DNA of 36,903 nt, taken from positions 1-36,903 of the forward strand of contig JAOPVP010000033.1 in the NCBI GenBank assembly GCA_025966135.1. The letters run 5' to 3'. Both the position numbers and the translations under genes were made by a program. The notes beneath the pieces are model-generated. The model was not told the origin of the DNA. It did not search any database and saw nothing but the letters and a program-made list of their open reading frames with translations. This DNA comes from Frankiales bacterium (GTDB lineage: Bacteria; Actinomycetota; Actinomycetes; Mycobacteriales; SCTD01). Shown here piece by piece: positions 1 to 9,105 of this stretch. Position 1 is the first letter of the stretch. Each line of letters starts with the position of its first letter.

Positions 1-162
1 GCTCGGATCGAGCCGGTGCTGCCACCGGCGAAAGGCGCGATGGGTCGGCCGATGAAGGACCACCGCGTTCTGGTCGAGGGCGCGATCTATCGGCTCCGCA
101 CCGGTATCGCATGGCGTGACCTGCCTGTGGAGTTCGGCCCGTGGCAAAGGGCCCACAGCTAA
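1..162 (+). pseudogene. IS5-family transposase N-terminal fragment, broken
   Basis: Reading frame 1 runs from the window edge to a TAA at 160-162. It shows the N-terminal signature of IS5-type (DUF4096-like) transposases: 'GRPMKDHR' followed by 'GAIYRLRTGIAWRDLP' and 'FGPWQ'. In intact relatives the protein continues into a catalytic DDE domain. Here it stops right after 'WQRAHS', and no frame downstream continues it. The DDE residues are therefore absent and the copy is dead. The element's left end lies outside the window. It marks the flank as a site of past insertion, in keeping with the integrase 1.3 kb downstream. The family call is from recognised motifs; inactivity is read directly from the sequence. 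Confidence 0.75.
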
Positions 163-343
163 ACCTGGTGCATCTTCTCTGGTTGGCTGCCCCGGCCGGG
201 CTCGTTACCGTCGCGACATGACGGTTCGGTGCCCGGCGCTCAATGACCGTCAGCGCGACGTCCGAGTGCGCGTCTTTCACACCATCACCAGCGGAGACTT
301 CGACTCGCTCCGATAAGAGCTTTACCCGCTCACTCGCGAGCGC
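163..343. other. Degenerate intergenic DNA after the transposase fragment
   Basis: No convincing gene is seen here. A 66-codon open frame across 116-316 has neither a recognisable domain nor a good ribosome binding site and overlaps the transposase remnant. The stretch probably consists of decayed mobile-element sequence. Confidence 0.4.
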
Positions 344-700
344 GTGTGGATCCCACCCGCCGCGCTCAGCGTGGCCGCCGCCCTGATCTTGGTCATCGTC
401 GACGTACAGGACGGTGCCTGGGAGTTGGAGGAATCCCTCTGGGATGAGTTCTTGCCAGGGCGCGTGCCCTCGGGTCGTTCGGAGTGGCGGAACGCCAACT
501 ACGCCCTGCACGCTGCCGGGTGCCTCGCGGCCGGGGTCTGGCTCGACGTCGGCCGGCAGGAGTCGTACTGGCAGATTCCGCTCTGGATGTTCACGATCGA
601 CCTCGTCGAGCTCCTCACCCGCGTAGCTGACGCGCGGCTCTCCCTGTCGTGTGAGGAGCTGACCCCGCATCCAGGCTCTCCTCGGCTCCTCGATGCCCGC
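344..700 (+). other. Possible unrecognised gene or gene remnant
   Basis: A GTG-initiated frame opens at 344 and keeps codon-like G/C third positions for roughly 120 codons. It has a hydrophobic start followed by a W/E/D-rich stretch ('DGAWELEESLWDEF'). The frame formally stays open to 1225, but from about 870 it lies opposite the better-supported helix-turn-helix gene on the other strand, so the distal part is probably not coding. I do not recognise the protein and see no strong ribosome binding site. It could be the 5' part of a gene truncated by rearrangement next to the insertion sequence, or a chance frame. Confidence 0.2.
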
Positions 701-871
701 CGAGCAGTAGAACGCGAACCACCCCAGAGCTCAATTCTCGTGGGCACACACTGGTCTCTATCGAGACGACAACGGCCGTTGTCGCCGGTGCACCGGACGG
801 CGTCGCGGAGCGAGGCGCACCACGCGTTGGTGGCGCGCGGGCACGGAAGGGTCAGATCGACGGCCCTCTGC

Positions 872-1159
872 CTATCCGCGTGTCGCGTATCTCTGGCCGG
901 CGCCCTGCCGAGTGAGGCCGAGCGCACGCCCGACGTCACCCCAGCTGGCGCCCTGAGCGGTGAGCGCGTGGACGAGCGCGGTGATCGAGCCGTCAAGCTC
1001 CGCCCGCGTCTGCTGCAGCGCCCCGAGCTGCTCCAAGCCCTCGCGCAGGGGCCACGGCACCGGCAGGCTGCGCGCGGTCCTGGGCCGCGGAGCCGAGGAG
1101 AACACCTTGGCGGTGACCGAGGCGCGCTGCGCCGAACGGCGCCGGGACGCCCTGCCCAT
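872..1159 (-). CDS. Small helix-turn-helix DNA-binding protein
   Basis: This is a 95-residue basic protein. Its last 40 residues, 'LDGSITALVHALTAQGASW' then 'GDVGRALGLTRQGAGQRY', match the sigma-region-4-like helix-turn-helix found in many small actinobacterial proteins (pattern 'GASWAxIGxALGxTRQAAxQR'). The N-terminal 50 residues are R/S-rich and probably disordered. The ATG at 1159 is preceded by GAGGAAGG at a good distance, which supports the start. It is transcribed in the same direction as the integrase upstream at 1303-2370, 143 bases away, so it may be element cargo or a regulator of it. It has no recombinase or nuclease motif. DNA binding is inferred from the helix-turn-helix; the target is unknown. 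Confidence 0.65.
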   Translation of the reverse strand: MGRASRRRSAQRASVTAKVFSSAPRPRTARSLPVPWPLREGLEQLGALQQTRAELDGSITALVHALTAQGASWGDVGRALGLTRQGAGQRYATRG

Positions 1160-1302
1160 CAGTGCCTTCCTCGTGCCGCGATCAGCGGATCTGGCTTGCC
1201 AGAGCGCTCGAGCGTGAGCTCCTGAGACCGGGCTTGGGGCACCTGGGGACCTTTTTGGGGCGCCCCCGTGATACGCGGCCCGCGCGGACTGAAGTCCATG
1301 GG

Positions 1303-2370
1303 CTACTGCCCGAACTGGGGCAGGCGGCTGTTGAGAGCGTTCAGCAGGTCCTCGTCCACGCTCTCGAGCAGGTGGCCATAGCGGTCCATGGTCATGACGA
1401 TGGAGGCATGCCCGGGTCGTTCCTGAATCGCCTTGATCGGCACACCCGCGGCGATCAGCAGGGCGACGTGGGTGTGCCGGAGGTCATGGAAGCGTGGCGC
1501 AGGCTGGAGCCTGGCGGCGCGGACGGCGGGGATCCAGACGCGGTGGTAGAAGTTGCTCCGCCGCAGCGGCTCCCCCTCGGGGCTGGTGAACACGAGATCG
1601 GTCGCGTGCCCCACGAGGTGAGCGGACAGTGCCTGGAGCACCGGGTCGGGGAGCGTCACCGTCCGGGCCGACCCGCGGGTCTTGGGCTGGCCGAAGCTGA
1701 GCTCGCCGTTGATGTCGACCAGGGTCTGGTCGATCCGGAGCCGCCGCCGGAGCAGGTCGAGCCGGTCGCGGCGCAGTCCGGTGAGCTCGCCCCACCTCAT
1801 CCCGGTGCCGGCGGCCGTGAGCAGCAGGCACCGGTAGTGCGGGTCGATGGCAGCCGCGAGGAGCTCGAGCTGGGCGGGGGAGAGGTACACCGCCTCGGTC
1901 TTCGGGGCGCGCGGGAGGGTGGTCTTGCGGCACGGGTTGGTCAGCAGCAGCCCCTCCTCGACGGCGTCGCTGAGCATGGTGGACAGCAGCGCGTGCACGT
2001 GGCGGACCGTGCCGGGGGCGCGGCGGACGCCGAGCTGAGCGACGAAGGTCCGGATCCGGATCGGGCTGAGGTCCTTCAGCGGGACTTCGCCGAACGCCGG
2101 CTGCAGGTGGTTGCGATAGCGGGCCTGGTCGTTGGCGTGGGTGCTCGGGCGGACGGTGCGGGAGGCGAACCACAGGCCAGCCCAGTCCTCGAGCAGCATC
2201 GCGCCGCCGCGCGGGTCGACCCACTGGCCGCGAGCCCGGTCGGAGTCGGCGGCGGCGAGCCACCGCCGTGCGTCGGCCTTCTTCGCGAAGGTCTTCGAGA
2301 ACCGCTGACCGGTGTCGTCGCGGTAGACGGCTTTGTGCCTTCCCGAGGGCAGCTGCTCGACCCAGCTCAT
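1303..2370 (-). CDS. Tyrosine recombinase / site-specific integrase
   Basis: A 355-residue phage-type integrase that would catalyse integration or excision of a mobile element. Residues 1-56 resemble the arm-binding N-terminus ('GRHKAVYRDDTGQRFSKTF'), about 58-140 the SAM-like core-binding domain, and 160-345 the catalytic domain. The full active-site set is visible: Arg192 ('GTGMRWGEL'), Lys230 ('PKTRGSARTV'), His295 and Arg298 ('HDLRHTH'), His321 ('RPGHASI') and the nucleophile Tyr331 ('MDRYGHL'). The usual 'LGH' is 'PGH' here, which may matter little. The gene starts 236 bases from the 3' end of tRNA-His, the classic place for an integrase of a tRNA-targeting element. No duplicated tRNA 3' end is seen in the window, so the partner attachment site lies further left or is lost. 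Confidence 0.93.
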   Translation of the reverse strand: MSWVEQLPSGRHKAVYRDDTGQRFSKTFAKKADARRWLAAADSDRARGQWVDPRGGAMLLEDWAGLWFASRTVRPSTHANDQARYRNHLQPAFGEVPLKDLSPIRIRTFVAQLGVRRAPGTVRHVHALLSTMLSDAVEEGLLLTNPCRKTTLPRAPKTEAVYLSPAQLELLAAAIDPHYRCLLLTAAGTGMRWGELTGLRRDRLDLLRRRLRIDQTLVDINGELSFGQPKTRGSARTVTLPDPVLQALSAHLVGHATDLVFTSPEGEPLRRSNFYHRVWIPAVRAARLQPAPRFHDLRHTHVALLIAAGVPIKAIQERPGHASIVMTMDRYGHLLESVDEDLLNALNSRLPQFGQ

Positions 2371-2392
2371 GGCTGCACCGTCCAGGACAGGC

Positions 2393-2538
2393 GCCCCAGA
2401 ATCGCCCCACTCTTCCCCGGCAGACCTTGGGGCCGCGCTGCTCGCCGCGGTCGAGGACGGCGGAGCCAGGCTGGGAGTGGTCCAGCGAGGTCTGGCGAGT
2501 TCTGCCCCATGTTTGCCCCATGGCCTTGCTCCTGGGGC
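2393..2538. promoter_or_regulatory. Cluster of six GCCCCA motifs between integrase and tRNA-His
   Basis: GCCCCA occurs at 2393, 2404, 2504 and 2515, with inverted copies (TGGGGC) at 2428-2433 and 2533-2538. Both direct pairs are spaced exactly 11 bp, about one helical turn, and the two pairs are 111 bp apart. This layout is typical of arm-type integrase or excisionase binding sites, and the location beside int and a tRNA gene fits. Binding is inferred. Confidence 0.45.
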
Positions 2539-2553
2539 GTCCGGCCAAGGCCG

Positions 2554-2580
2554 GGTCAGGGGCCGATATGGCCCCTGACC
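2554..2580 (-). terminator. Hairpin downstream of tRNA-His
   Basis: A perfect 11-bp inverted repeat (GGTCAGGGGCC and its complement) with loop GATAT lies 25 bases beyond the 3' end of tRNA-His. It lacks a U-tract, as actinobacterial terminators often do. It probably ends the orn-tRNA-His transcript before the integrase. Confidence 0.65.
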
Positions 2581-2600
2581 TGCGGCTTCGTGAGGTGTTG

Positions 2601-2679
<79 letters not shown>

Positions 2680-2697
2680 ATTGGTGCGGCGGCAAGT

Positions 2698-3312
2698 CTA
2701 GCCGTCCGCCGGCTCGGGTGTCGCCAAGCTGGCGGCCGCGGCGGCGGCCTCGTCCGACGTCGGCCCTGGCTGGGGCACGAAGATCGTCGAGCGGTAGTAC
2801 TTCAGCTCCTTGACCGACTCCAGGATGTCGGCGAGCGCGCGGTGACCACCGGCCTTCTTGGGGGAGTTGAAGTAGGCCCGCGGGTACCACCGCCGGGCCA
2901 GCTCCTTGACGGAGGAGACATCCACCATCCGGTAGTGCAGGTAGCCGTCGAGCTCGGTCATGTCGCGGGCCAGGAAGCCGCGGTCGGTGCCGATCGAGTT
3001 GCCGCAGAGCGGCGCCTTACGCGCCTCGGGGATCCACTCACGCAGGTAGGCGAGGACCTTCTCCTCGGCCTCTGGCATCGTCACCGACGAGGCCAGCACC
3101 TCCTCGGTGAGGCCGGACGACGCGTGCATCTCCCGTACGACGTCGGGCATGCGCTCGAGCTGCTCGGCGGTGGCGCCGATGACGATGTCCACCCCGTCCC
3201 CGAGCACGTTGAGCTCCGAGTCGGTCACCAGGGCGGCCACCTCGATGAGGAGGTCGGAGCCCAGATCGAGCCCGGTCATCTCGCAGTCGATCCACACCAG
3301 CCGGTCAGTCAC
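2698..3312 (-). CDS. orn: Oligoribonuclease
   Basis: A 204-residue 3'-5' exoribonuclease of the DEDDh family that degrades 2-5 nt RNA and, in many bacteria, pGpG from cyclic-di-GMP breakdown. The catalytic residues are all present: Asp9 and Glu11 in '[10 protein letters not shown]', Asp110 in 'SIGTDRGFL', and His157 with Asp162 in '[10 protein letters not shown]'. The length is normal for Orn apart from a short Ala-rich C-terminal tail. The gene is cytoplasmic and probably co-transcribed with tRNA-His directly downstream. It is divergent from the winged-helix gene at 3565, with a 252-base shared promoter region. Its linkage to flagellar genes several kb away could matter through c-di-GMP, but that is only inference. 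Confidence 0.97.
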   Translation of the reverse strand: MTDRLVWIDCEMTGLDLGSDLLIEVAALVTDSELNVLGDGVDIVIGATAEQLERMPDVVREMHASSGLTEEVLASSVTMPEAEEKVLAYLREWIPEARKAPLCGNSIGTDRGFLARDMTELDGYLHYRMVDVSSVKELARRWYPRAYFNSPKKAGGHRALADILESVKELKYYRSTIFVPQPGPTSDEAAAAAASLATPEPADG

Positions 3313-3425
3313 GTGCCCACCCTAACGAGGGTGGCGCCTCGCGCGGCTGCCACCCCGGGCGCCGCCGTACCTGGGACGGGTGGGGGAGGGGCCAGAAGAT
3401 GTCCGGTCCGCAAGGGTGACGTGCG

Positions 3426-3466
3426 GCACATCTGCGGTGGACGAACGTGGGCGTCCGCAGATGTGC
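3426..3466. repeat. Inverted repeat in the divergent orn / winged-helix promoter region
   Basis: GCACATCTGCGG (3426-3437) and its perfect complement CCGCAGATGTGC (3455-3466) are separated by 17 bases, and the gap can add three more pairs (ACG/CGT). It lies about 100 bp upstream of the winged-helix gene and 115 bp upstream of orn. It could be an operator for the regulator next to it or an RNA hairpin. It is too far from either start to be an ordinary terminator. Confidence 0.55.
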
Positions 3467-3564
3467 GCTCATCGGAACCCGCTGGAAACACGCGAGTCAT
3501 CTCCAGGGAACCCAGCTTGCCTAGCGTTCTGAGTCACGTTCACGGACATCCCGGAGGAACCGAC

Positions 3565-3981
3565 ATGGCTTACCCCGCGACCACCGCAATGGCTGCTCAC
3601 CAGCAGTCGCGCACCGCTGCCCCGATGCTGCGTTCCGTCACAGGCACCGGACGCGACTTCGCCAGTCGCGCCGCCGACGCCGGCGTCAACCTCACGGGCA
3701 CCCTGACCACCGGCGACCTCGTCGTGGACCTCGCCGGCTACGTCGTGATGCTCGACGGCGAGGTGCTCGACCTCTCGCCCCGCCAGGTGGAGCTGCTGGC
3801 GTTGTTCCTCGGCGCCCCCCGCAAGGTCTGGAGCCGCGACCAGCTGCACTGGGTCTGCTGGGGCGACACCGCGCCGTCCCGCCGCGTCGACGTGCAGCTC
3901 TGTCGCCTGCGTGCCAAGACCGGCATGGACCTGTTCCGTAACGTCCGCGACCGGGGCTGGGCGCTGCGCGCCGCTGCCTGA
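3565..3981 (+). CDS. Orphan winged-helix (OmpR/PhoB-type) DNA-binding protein
   Basis: A 138-residue protein whose residues ~48-137 form a Trans_reg_C winged helix. A short beta-strand start ('VVDLAGYVVMLDGEVLDLSPRQVEL') leads into the 'LSxxE(L)xLL' helix, then 'VWSRDQLHWVCWG' and the recognition helix and wing 'RRVDVQLCRLRAKTG...VRDRGWAL'. No receiver domain precedes it, so it is not a classical response regulator. The first 45 residues look disordered. The ATG is chosen because GGAGG sits 7 bases upstream; the frame extends further 5' but lacks support. It converges on the exporter gene with only 9 bases between stops. It may regulate the exporter, orn or itself through the inverted repeat at 3426-3466; this is inference. 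Confidence 0.8.
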   Translation: MAYPATTAMAAHQQSRTAAPMLRSVTGTGRDFASRAADAGVNLTGTLTTGDLVVDLAGYVVMLDGEVLDLSPRQVELLALFLGAPRKVWSRDQLHWVCWGDTAPSRRVDVQLCRLRAKTGMDLFRNVRDRGWALRAAA

Positions 3982-3990
3982 CGGTCAGTC

Positions 3991-5505
3991 TCAGTCGAAG
4001 ACGAGCTCGGTCGTACGGCGCGGGACCAGGGTGAGCGCTGCCGCGATGAGCACCGCGGCGATCGCGAGGGCCACGAACACGTGGTGTGACGCGTCGTACA
4101 GGCTGGTGCGAACGAAATCGGCCACGGGGCCTGGGTGCGACAGCGCCTGGGTGGTGCCGTCCACTCCGCCTGGGAGCGAGCCGGCGATGCTGGCGGGTGC
4201 GTGCGAGAACCGGTTGGACAGGGTCGCGTTCGCGATCGCGCCGAACAGCGCCGCCCCGATGGCCGAGCCGATCGCGCGAGAGAACATGTTGGTTCCGGTG
4301 ACGACGCCGCGACGCTCCCAGCCGACGACCGACTGCACTGCCACCACGATCGGGCTTGAGGACAGCCCCATGCCGATGCCGGTGAGGAACATGGTGGAGG
4401 CCACCCACCAGATCGGGGCGTTCTGCGGCAGCAGGGCGGTGAGAACGGAGCCGGTGACAGCGATCAGCACCCCGATGAGCGCGGTGTTGCGGAAACCGAT
4501 CCGCATGTAGACGCGGCCGGCCAGGCCGGCAGCCATCGGCCAGCCGATGGTGAGGGCGCCCAGGGTCAGGCCGGCTTCGATGGCTCCTTTGCCGAGGACG
4601 CCCTGGACGTACGTGGGGACGTAGGAGCTGAGTCCGATCAGCAGGGCGCCGACGCCGATGGCTGCGAGGTTGCCGCCGACGAGGATGCGGCGGCGGAAGA
4701 TCCACAATGGCAGGATCGGCTCCACGGCACGACGCTCGACCTGCAGGAAGGCGACAAAGGTGACGATCGCGGCGCCCAGCACCAGGTAGCTCGTCGCGGA
4801 CTGCCAGGCCCACGCCGAGCCACCCTCGAGAAGACCGAGGATCAGGAGCGAACAGCTGATCGTGAGCAGGGCAGCGCCCGGGTAGTCGATGGTGTGCTCG
4901 CGGCGGACGACGTTCTCGGTGAAGCGGCGGCGCAGGGCGAGGAGGGCGACCGCGCCGAGCGGCAGGTTGATGAAGAAGATCCAGCGCCAGGAGAGGTACT
5001 CCGAGAACAAGCCTCCCGCCAGTGGGCCCAGCACCGAGGCGGCGCCCCACACTGACGCGACATAGCCCTGGACCCGGGAGCGCTCCTCCACCGTGTAGAG
5101 GTCGCCGATGATCGTGAGTCCGATCGGCTGGACCGCACCCGCGCCGATCCCCTGGACGGCGCGGGCCACGATCAGCGCCGGCATGGACCAGGCGACACCG
5201 CACAGCAGCGAACCGAGGACGAAGACCGCCACCCCGAAGGTCATCATCGGCTTGCGTCCGAGGACGTCCGCGAGCTTGCCGTAGATCGGGACGGTGACCG
5301 CCTGCGTCAGCAGGTAGATGCTGAACAGCCAGGGGAACTGGCTGAACCCCCCGATGTCCTTGACGATGCTAGGGACGGCTGTCGCCACGATGGTGCTGTC
5401 GAGGGCGATGAGCCCGGTCGTGAGCATGATCGCGCCGAGGACGGGTCCGCGTTCGGATCTGAGCCCGACCGCCGTCTTCACTGGCGGGTCAGCGATCGCG
5501 GGCAT
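3991..5505 (-). CDS. MFS drug exporter, DHA2 (14-TM, EmrB/QacA) family
   Basis: A 504-residue integral membrane protein of about 14 predicted helices, presumably a proton-driven multidrug exporter. TM1 contains the family signature 'LDSTIVATAVPSI', the loop 2-3 motif is 'GKLADVLGRKPMM' (motif A), and 'LGPLAGGLFSEYLSWRWIFFINLP' fits motif C and the DHA2-specific 'WRWIFxINxP'. The ATG at 5505 is favoured over an upstream TTG at 5526 because GAGGAG lies 8 bases before it. It is convergent with the winged-helix gene. The substrate cannot be told from the sequence. Confidence is high for the family and low for the substrate. Confidence 0.93.
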   Translation of the reverse strand: MPAIADPPVKTAVGLRSERGPVLGAIMLTTGLIALDSTIVATAVPSIVKDIGGFSQFPWLFSIYLLTQAVTVPIYGKLADVLGRKPMMTFGVAVFVLGSLLCGVAWSMPALIVARAVQGIGAGAVQPIGLTIIGDLYTVEERSRVQGYVASVWGAASVLGPLAGGLFSEYLSWRWIFFINLPLGAVALLALRRRFTENVVRREHTIDYPGAALLTISCSLLILGLLEGGSAWAWQSATSYLVLGAAIVTFVAFLQVERRAVEPILPLWIFRRRILVGGNLAAIGVGALLIGLSSYVPTYVQGVLGKGAIEAGLTLGALTIGWPMAAGLAGRVYMRIGFRNTALIGVLIAVTGSVLTALLPQNAPIWWVASTMFLTGIGMGLSSSPIVVAVQSVVGWERRGVVTGTNMFSRAIGSAIGAALFGAIANATLSNRFSHAPASIAGSLPGGVDGTTQALSHPGPVADFVRTSLYDASHHVFVALAIAAVLIAAALTLVPRRTTELVFD

Positions 5506-5595
5506 ACCGGCGGCTCCTCGGGTCAAGGGGGGTCTTGAAAGGACAACCCCGCTGGCGCCATCGCATTCCCGGAACGCCCTGCCCCGAACAGCACG

Positions 5596-5627
5596 GAGCG
5601 CCCACCACGGGGACGTGGTGGGCGCTC
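5596..5627 (-). terminator. Strong hairpin after the DUF7455 gene
   Basis: A perfect 13-bp stem (GAGCGCCCACCAC and its complement) with a 6-base loop lies 20 bases past the stop of the small zinc-finger gene. There is no U-tract. The arm core GCGCCCACC recurs in two flagellar hairpins at 21838 and 36718. Confidence 0.75.
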
Positions 5628-5646
5628 GGTGCTGCGCGGTCTTCGC

Positions 5647-5886
5647 TCAGACCGAGAAGCCGGACTCCCGCGCGATGGTGAGCTTGTCGGTTTCGTCGTG
5701 GAAGGACGCACCACTGATGAGCAACGCAGCGCGGTGCTCGTTGCTGTGATGTCCGCAGAACAGCAGCTCAGACCCGTTCGGCAGAGTTGCCCGGACGTAC
5801 GCCCGCGACGCGCAGCGGTCGCAGCGGTCGACCATCGTCAGGGGGATGACGTCAGCGGCGGCGAGGGGGTAGGTCGTCGAGGTCAT
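5647..5886 (-). CDS. DUF7455-type small zinc-finger-like protein
   Basis: A 79-residue protein with the pattern 'DRCDRCASRAYVRATLP' ... 'ELLFCGHHSNEH', that is CxxC followed about 20 residues later by CxHH, which suggests a small zinc-binding fold. The segment matches a family widespread in actinobacteria (DUF7455) of unknown function. The ATG at 5886 is chosen because GGAGGAG lies 6 bases upstream; a longer frame to 5934 has no such site. It is monocistronic, ended by the hairpin at 5596-5627, and carries no export signal. Metal binding is inferred from the Cys/His pattern. Confidence 0.85.
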   Translation of the reverse strand: MTSTTYPLAAADVIPLTMVDRCDRCASRAYVRATLPNGSELLFCGHHSNEHRAALLISGASFHDETDKLTIARESGFSV

Positions 5887-6037
5887 GGCGGTCTCCTCCG
5901 CTTGTGCTCCGTGGTTGTGCATTCGTCTCAACACCTGTGTGGAAAGGTTCGTCCCCGGAGGGCTCTGTGACGTTCACGACACGCCGGGGATGGCGGCGCT
6001 GCTCGTGGTTTCTTCATCGACGCGCGTGCGAGATTCC

Positions 6038-6063
6038 TCGAGGTAACAAAATCCTTACCTCGA
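6038..6063 (-). terminator. Hairpin downstream of tRNA-Arg
   Basis: TCGAGGTAA and its perfect complement TTACCTCGA are separated by 8 bases, about 40 bases beyond the 3' end of tRNA-Arg on the same strand. It is a plausible tRNA terminator. The unusually A/T-containing stem stands out in this GC-rich region. Confidence 0.55.
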
Positions 6064-6101
6064 TCCGGGGCCGTGCGGAGCCCGGATGCCCGTGCATCTG
6101 G

Positions 6102-6175
6102 CGCGCCCAGCAGGGGTCGAACCTGCGACCTGCCGCTTAGAAGGCGGCTGCTCTATCCAGCTGAGCTATGGGCGC
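6102..6175 (-). tRNA. tRNA-Arg (TCT)
   Basis: The minus strand folds as a tRNA with acceptor stem GCGCCCA/TGGGCGC, D-arm AGCTCAGCTGGATAGAGC, anticodon loop CTTCTAA (anticodon TCT, reading AGA), and T-arm GCAGGTTCGACCCCTGC. The discriminator is G and CCA is not encoded. AGA is a rare codon in such GC-rich genomes. Confidence 0.95.
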
Positions 6176-6294
6176 TGGACGCCCCAGATCGTGCCATGCC
6201 GCGGAACCCCAGGGCGTGCTCGTGCACCGTCAGTTCCGGGCGCGTCGGGTCCCGAACGCCTCGTCCCGGGTCTGAGCCGGTGCGCGGCACGGGG

Positions 6295-6323
6295 GTGTCC
6301 ACACCCGCTCATCAGTGTCCACA
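6295..6323 (+). promoter_or_regulatory. Two DnaA-box-like sites upstream of ssb
   Basis: GTGTCCACA occurs twice as a direct repeat at 6295-6303 and 6315-6323, exactly 20 bp apart (two helical turns). It differs at one position from the actinobacterial DnaA box TTGTCCACA. The pair ends 92 bp before the ssb start. DnaA binding is inferred. Confidence 0.45.
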
Positions 6324-6415
6324 GATCCAGTACGGCGGGCCCGCGACCCTCCCCGGCCGACGAGCGTGCACCCAGCACCCGGCGGTGGGCCGGGACCGAT
6401 CAAGGAGGCAAACCC

Positions 6416-6901
6416 GTGAACGAGCCGCAGATCCACGTGGCAGGCAACCTGGCCTACACCCCGACCATGCGCTACACCCCGAACGGCGTGCCGGTCACCG
6501 ACCTGCGGGTCGCCAGCACCCAGCGCAAGCGGGTCGGCGAGGAGTGGGAGGACGGCGAGACGCTCTGGTTCGGGGTCACCTGCTGGAAGCAGCTCGCCGA
6601 GAACGTCGTGGCGTCGCTCAAGAAGGGGGACCGGGTGACCGTCGCCGGGCGGCTCGCGCAGCGCACCTGGAAGAAGGAGGACGGCACGGACATCGTCAAC
6701 CTCGAAATCGACGCCAGTGCGGTCGGCGTCGATCTCTCCCGCTACCCGGTCAAGATCGACAAGCCGGCCCGTTCCACGGCCGACCAGGAGACCTGGGGCA
6801 ACAAGTACGTACACGTCCCGACAGGGGAGGTCACCGACGAGCCGCTGGGCGACCCGGCGGAGTACGTGCCCTTCTCGGGCGACGAGGAGGTCGCCGCCTG
6901 A
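6416..6901 (+). CDS. ssb: Single-stranded DNA-binding protein
   Basis: A 161-residue protein with an N-terminal OB fold (residues ~4-110): 'HVAGNLAYTPTMRYTPNGVPVTDLRVAS', 'WFGVTCWKQLAENV', 'KGDRVTVAGRL' and 'WKKEDG', all typical of bacterial SSB. It coats ssDNA in replication and repair. The GTG start is set by AAGGAGG 7 bases upstream. The C-terminus is atypical: it ends '...YVPFSGDEEVAA' instead of the acidic 'DDDIPF' tip through which SSB recruits partners. It may therefore be a second, SsbB-like paralogue and not the main replication SSB, which in actinobacteria usually lies between rpsF and rpsR. It is followed by its own hairpin and then ettA. Confidence 0.93.
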   Translation: MNEPQIHVAGNLAYTPTMRYTPNGVPVTDLRVASTQRKRVGEEWEDGETLWFGVTCWKQLAENVVASLKKGDRVTVAGRLAQRTWKKEDGTDIVNLEIDASAVGVDLSRYPVKIDKPARSTADQETWGNKYVHVPTGEVTDEPLGDPAEYVPFSGDEEVAA

Positions 6902-6911
6902 GCCCTCAGTC

Positions 6912-6946
6912 CCTGCCCGTTCCCTCCGGCCGGGCGGACGGGCAGG
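6912..6946 (+). terminator. Hairpin after ssb
   Basis: CCTGCCCGT (6912-6920) pairs perfectly with ACGGGCAGG (6938-6946). The 17-base loop contains a further self-complementary CCGGCCGG core. It starts 11 bases after the ssb stop and separates ssb from ettA. Confidence 0.65.
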
Positions 6947-6995
6947 CCGGTCTTCCGGCAGCGGAGGCGCGGAGCCGCGCCACTAGGCTGGAGGC

Positions 6996-8678
<1,683 letters not shown>

Positions 8679-8804
8679 CGTCACCCGCAAGGCAGACGGG
8701 TGCGGCCTATCGGGTCGCCCTCCTCCCGCAGGTCGACCCACCCGCGTCGGTGGGGCCGTCGGACACGGTGGGTCGCTTCGGTGCTGGGCGCGTGGGGCGA
8801 CAGG

Positions 8805-8818
8805 CACCCGATCGGGTG
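8805..8818. promoter_or_regulatory. Perfect 14-bp palindrome, candidate operator
   Basis: CACCCGATCGGGTG reads the same on both strands and is 293 bp upstream of fliW in an otherwise gene-free region. It has the form of a dimeric regulator site. No binder is known, so the role is inference. Confidence 0.3.
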
Positions 8819-9068
8819 ACGAGCCTGGCCCGCACACGACGATGAGACACCCGTCCGGATGAGCAGCAGCATCCCGGGGTGACCATGCCGGGATGGTCAT
8901 GTGAGGCCAGGCCTGGCCCGCATCCGCACCCATCGGCGCGGACAACCCCCGACCCCCCGGGGCGAATCGGACAGTCCGAGCAGTCCTGTCACCGGCACGG
9001 GTGATATTCGCGACTGGTCCTCGTGGGCCATCCAGACGGACTGAGCGACGGACGACCACGTCTGTGCA

Positions 9069-9105
9069 CCCCCGGACTGTCGGGGGGCGCAGGAGCAGTG
9101 GAGGA
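9069..9105 (+). promoter_or_regulatory. Possible CsrA target in the fliW leader
   Basis: A hairpin CCCCCG-GACTGT-CGGGGG (9069-9086) places a GGA (9074-9076) at the stem-loop junction. Three more GGA triplets follow at 9092, 9100 and 9103, the last two forming the fliW ribosome binding site. CsrA dimers bridge GGA motifs, typically one in a hairpin loop and one at the Shine-Dalgarno. As csrA is the next gene, feedback is plausible but inferred. Confidence 0.35.

Noticed and set aside
960..1217. Plus-strand open frames opposite the small helix-turn-helix gene
   Set aside because: No recognisable domains, and the minus-strand frame has both a clear helix-turn-helix and a good ribosome binding site.
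1251..1266. T-tract next to GGGGCGCCCC near the integrase 3' end as a terminator
   Set aside because: The T-run precedes the palindrome on the plus strand and becomes an A-run after it on the minus strand, so it is not in terminator order for either direction.
8927..8941. A 15-base match to the flbD promoter region including GCCGATGG on the minus strand
   Set aside because: The position 15 bases upstream is GGGG, not TCAC or TAAA, and no minus-strand gene lies downstream. Treated as chance in GC-rich DNA.
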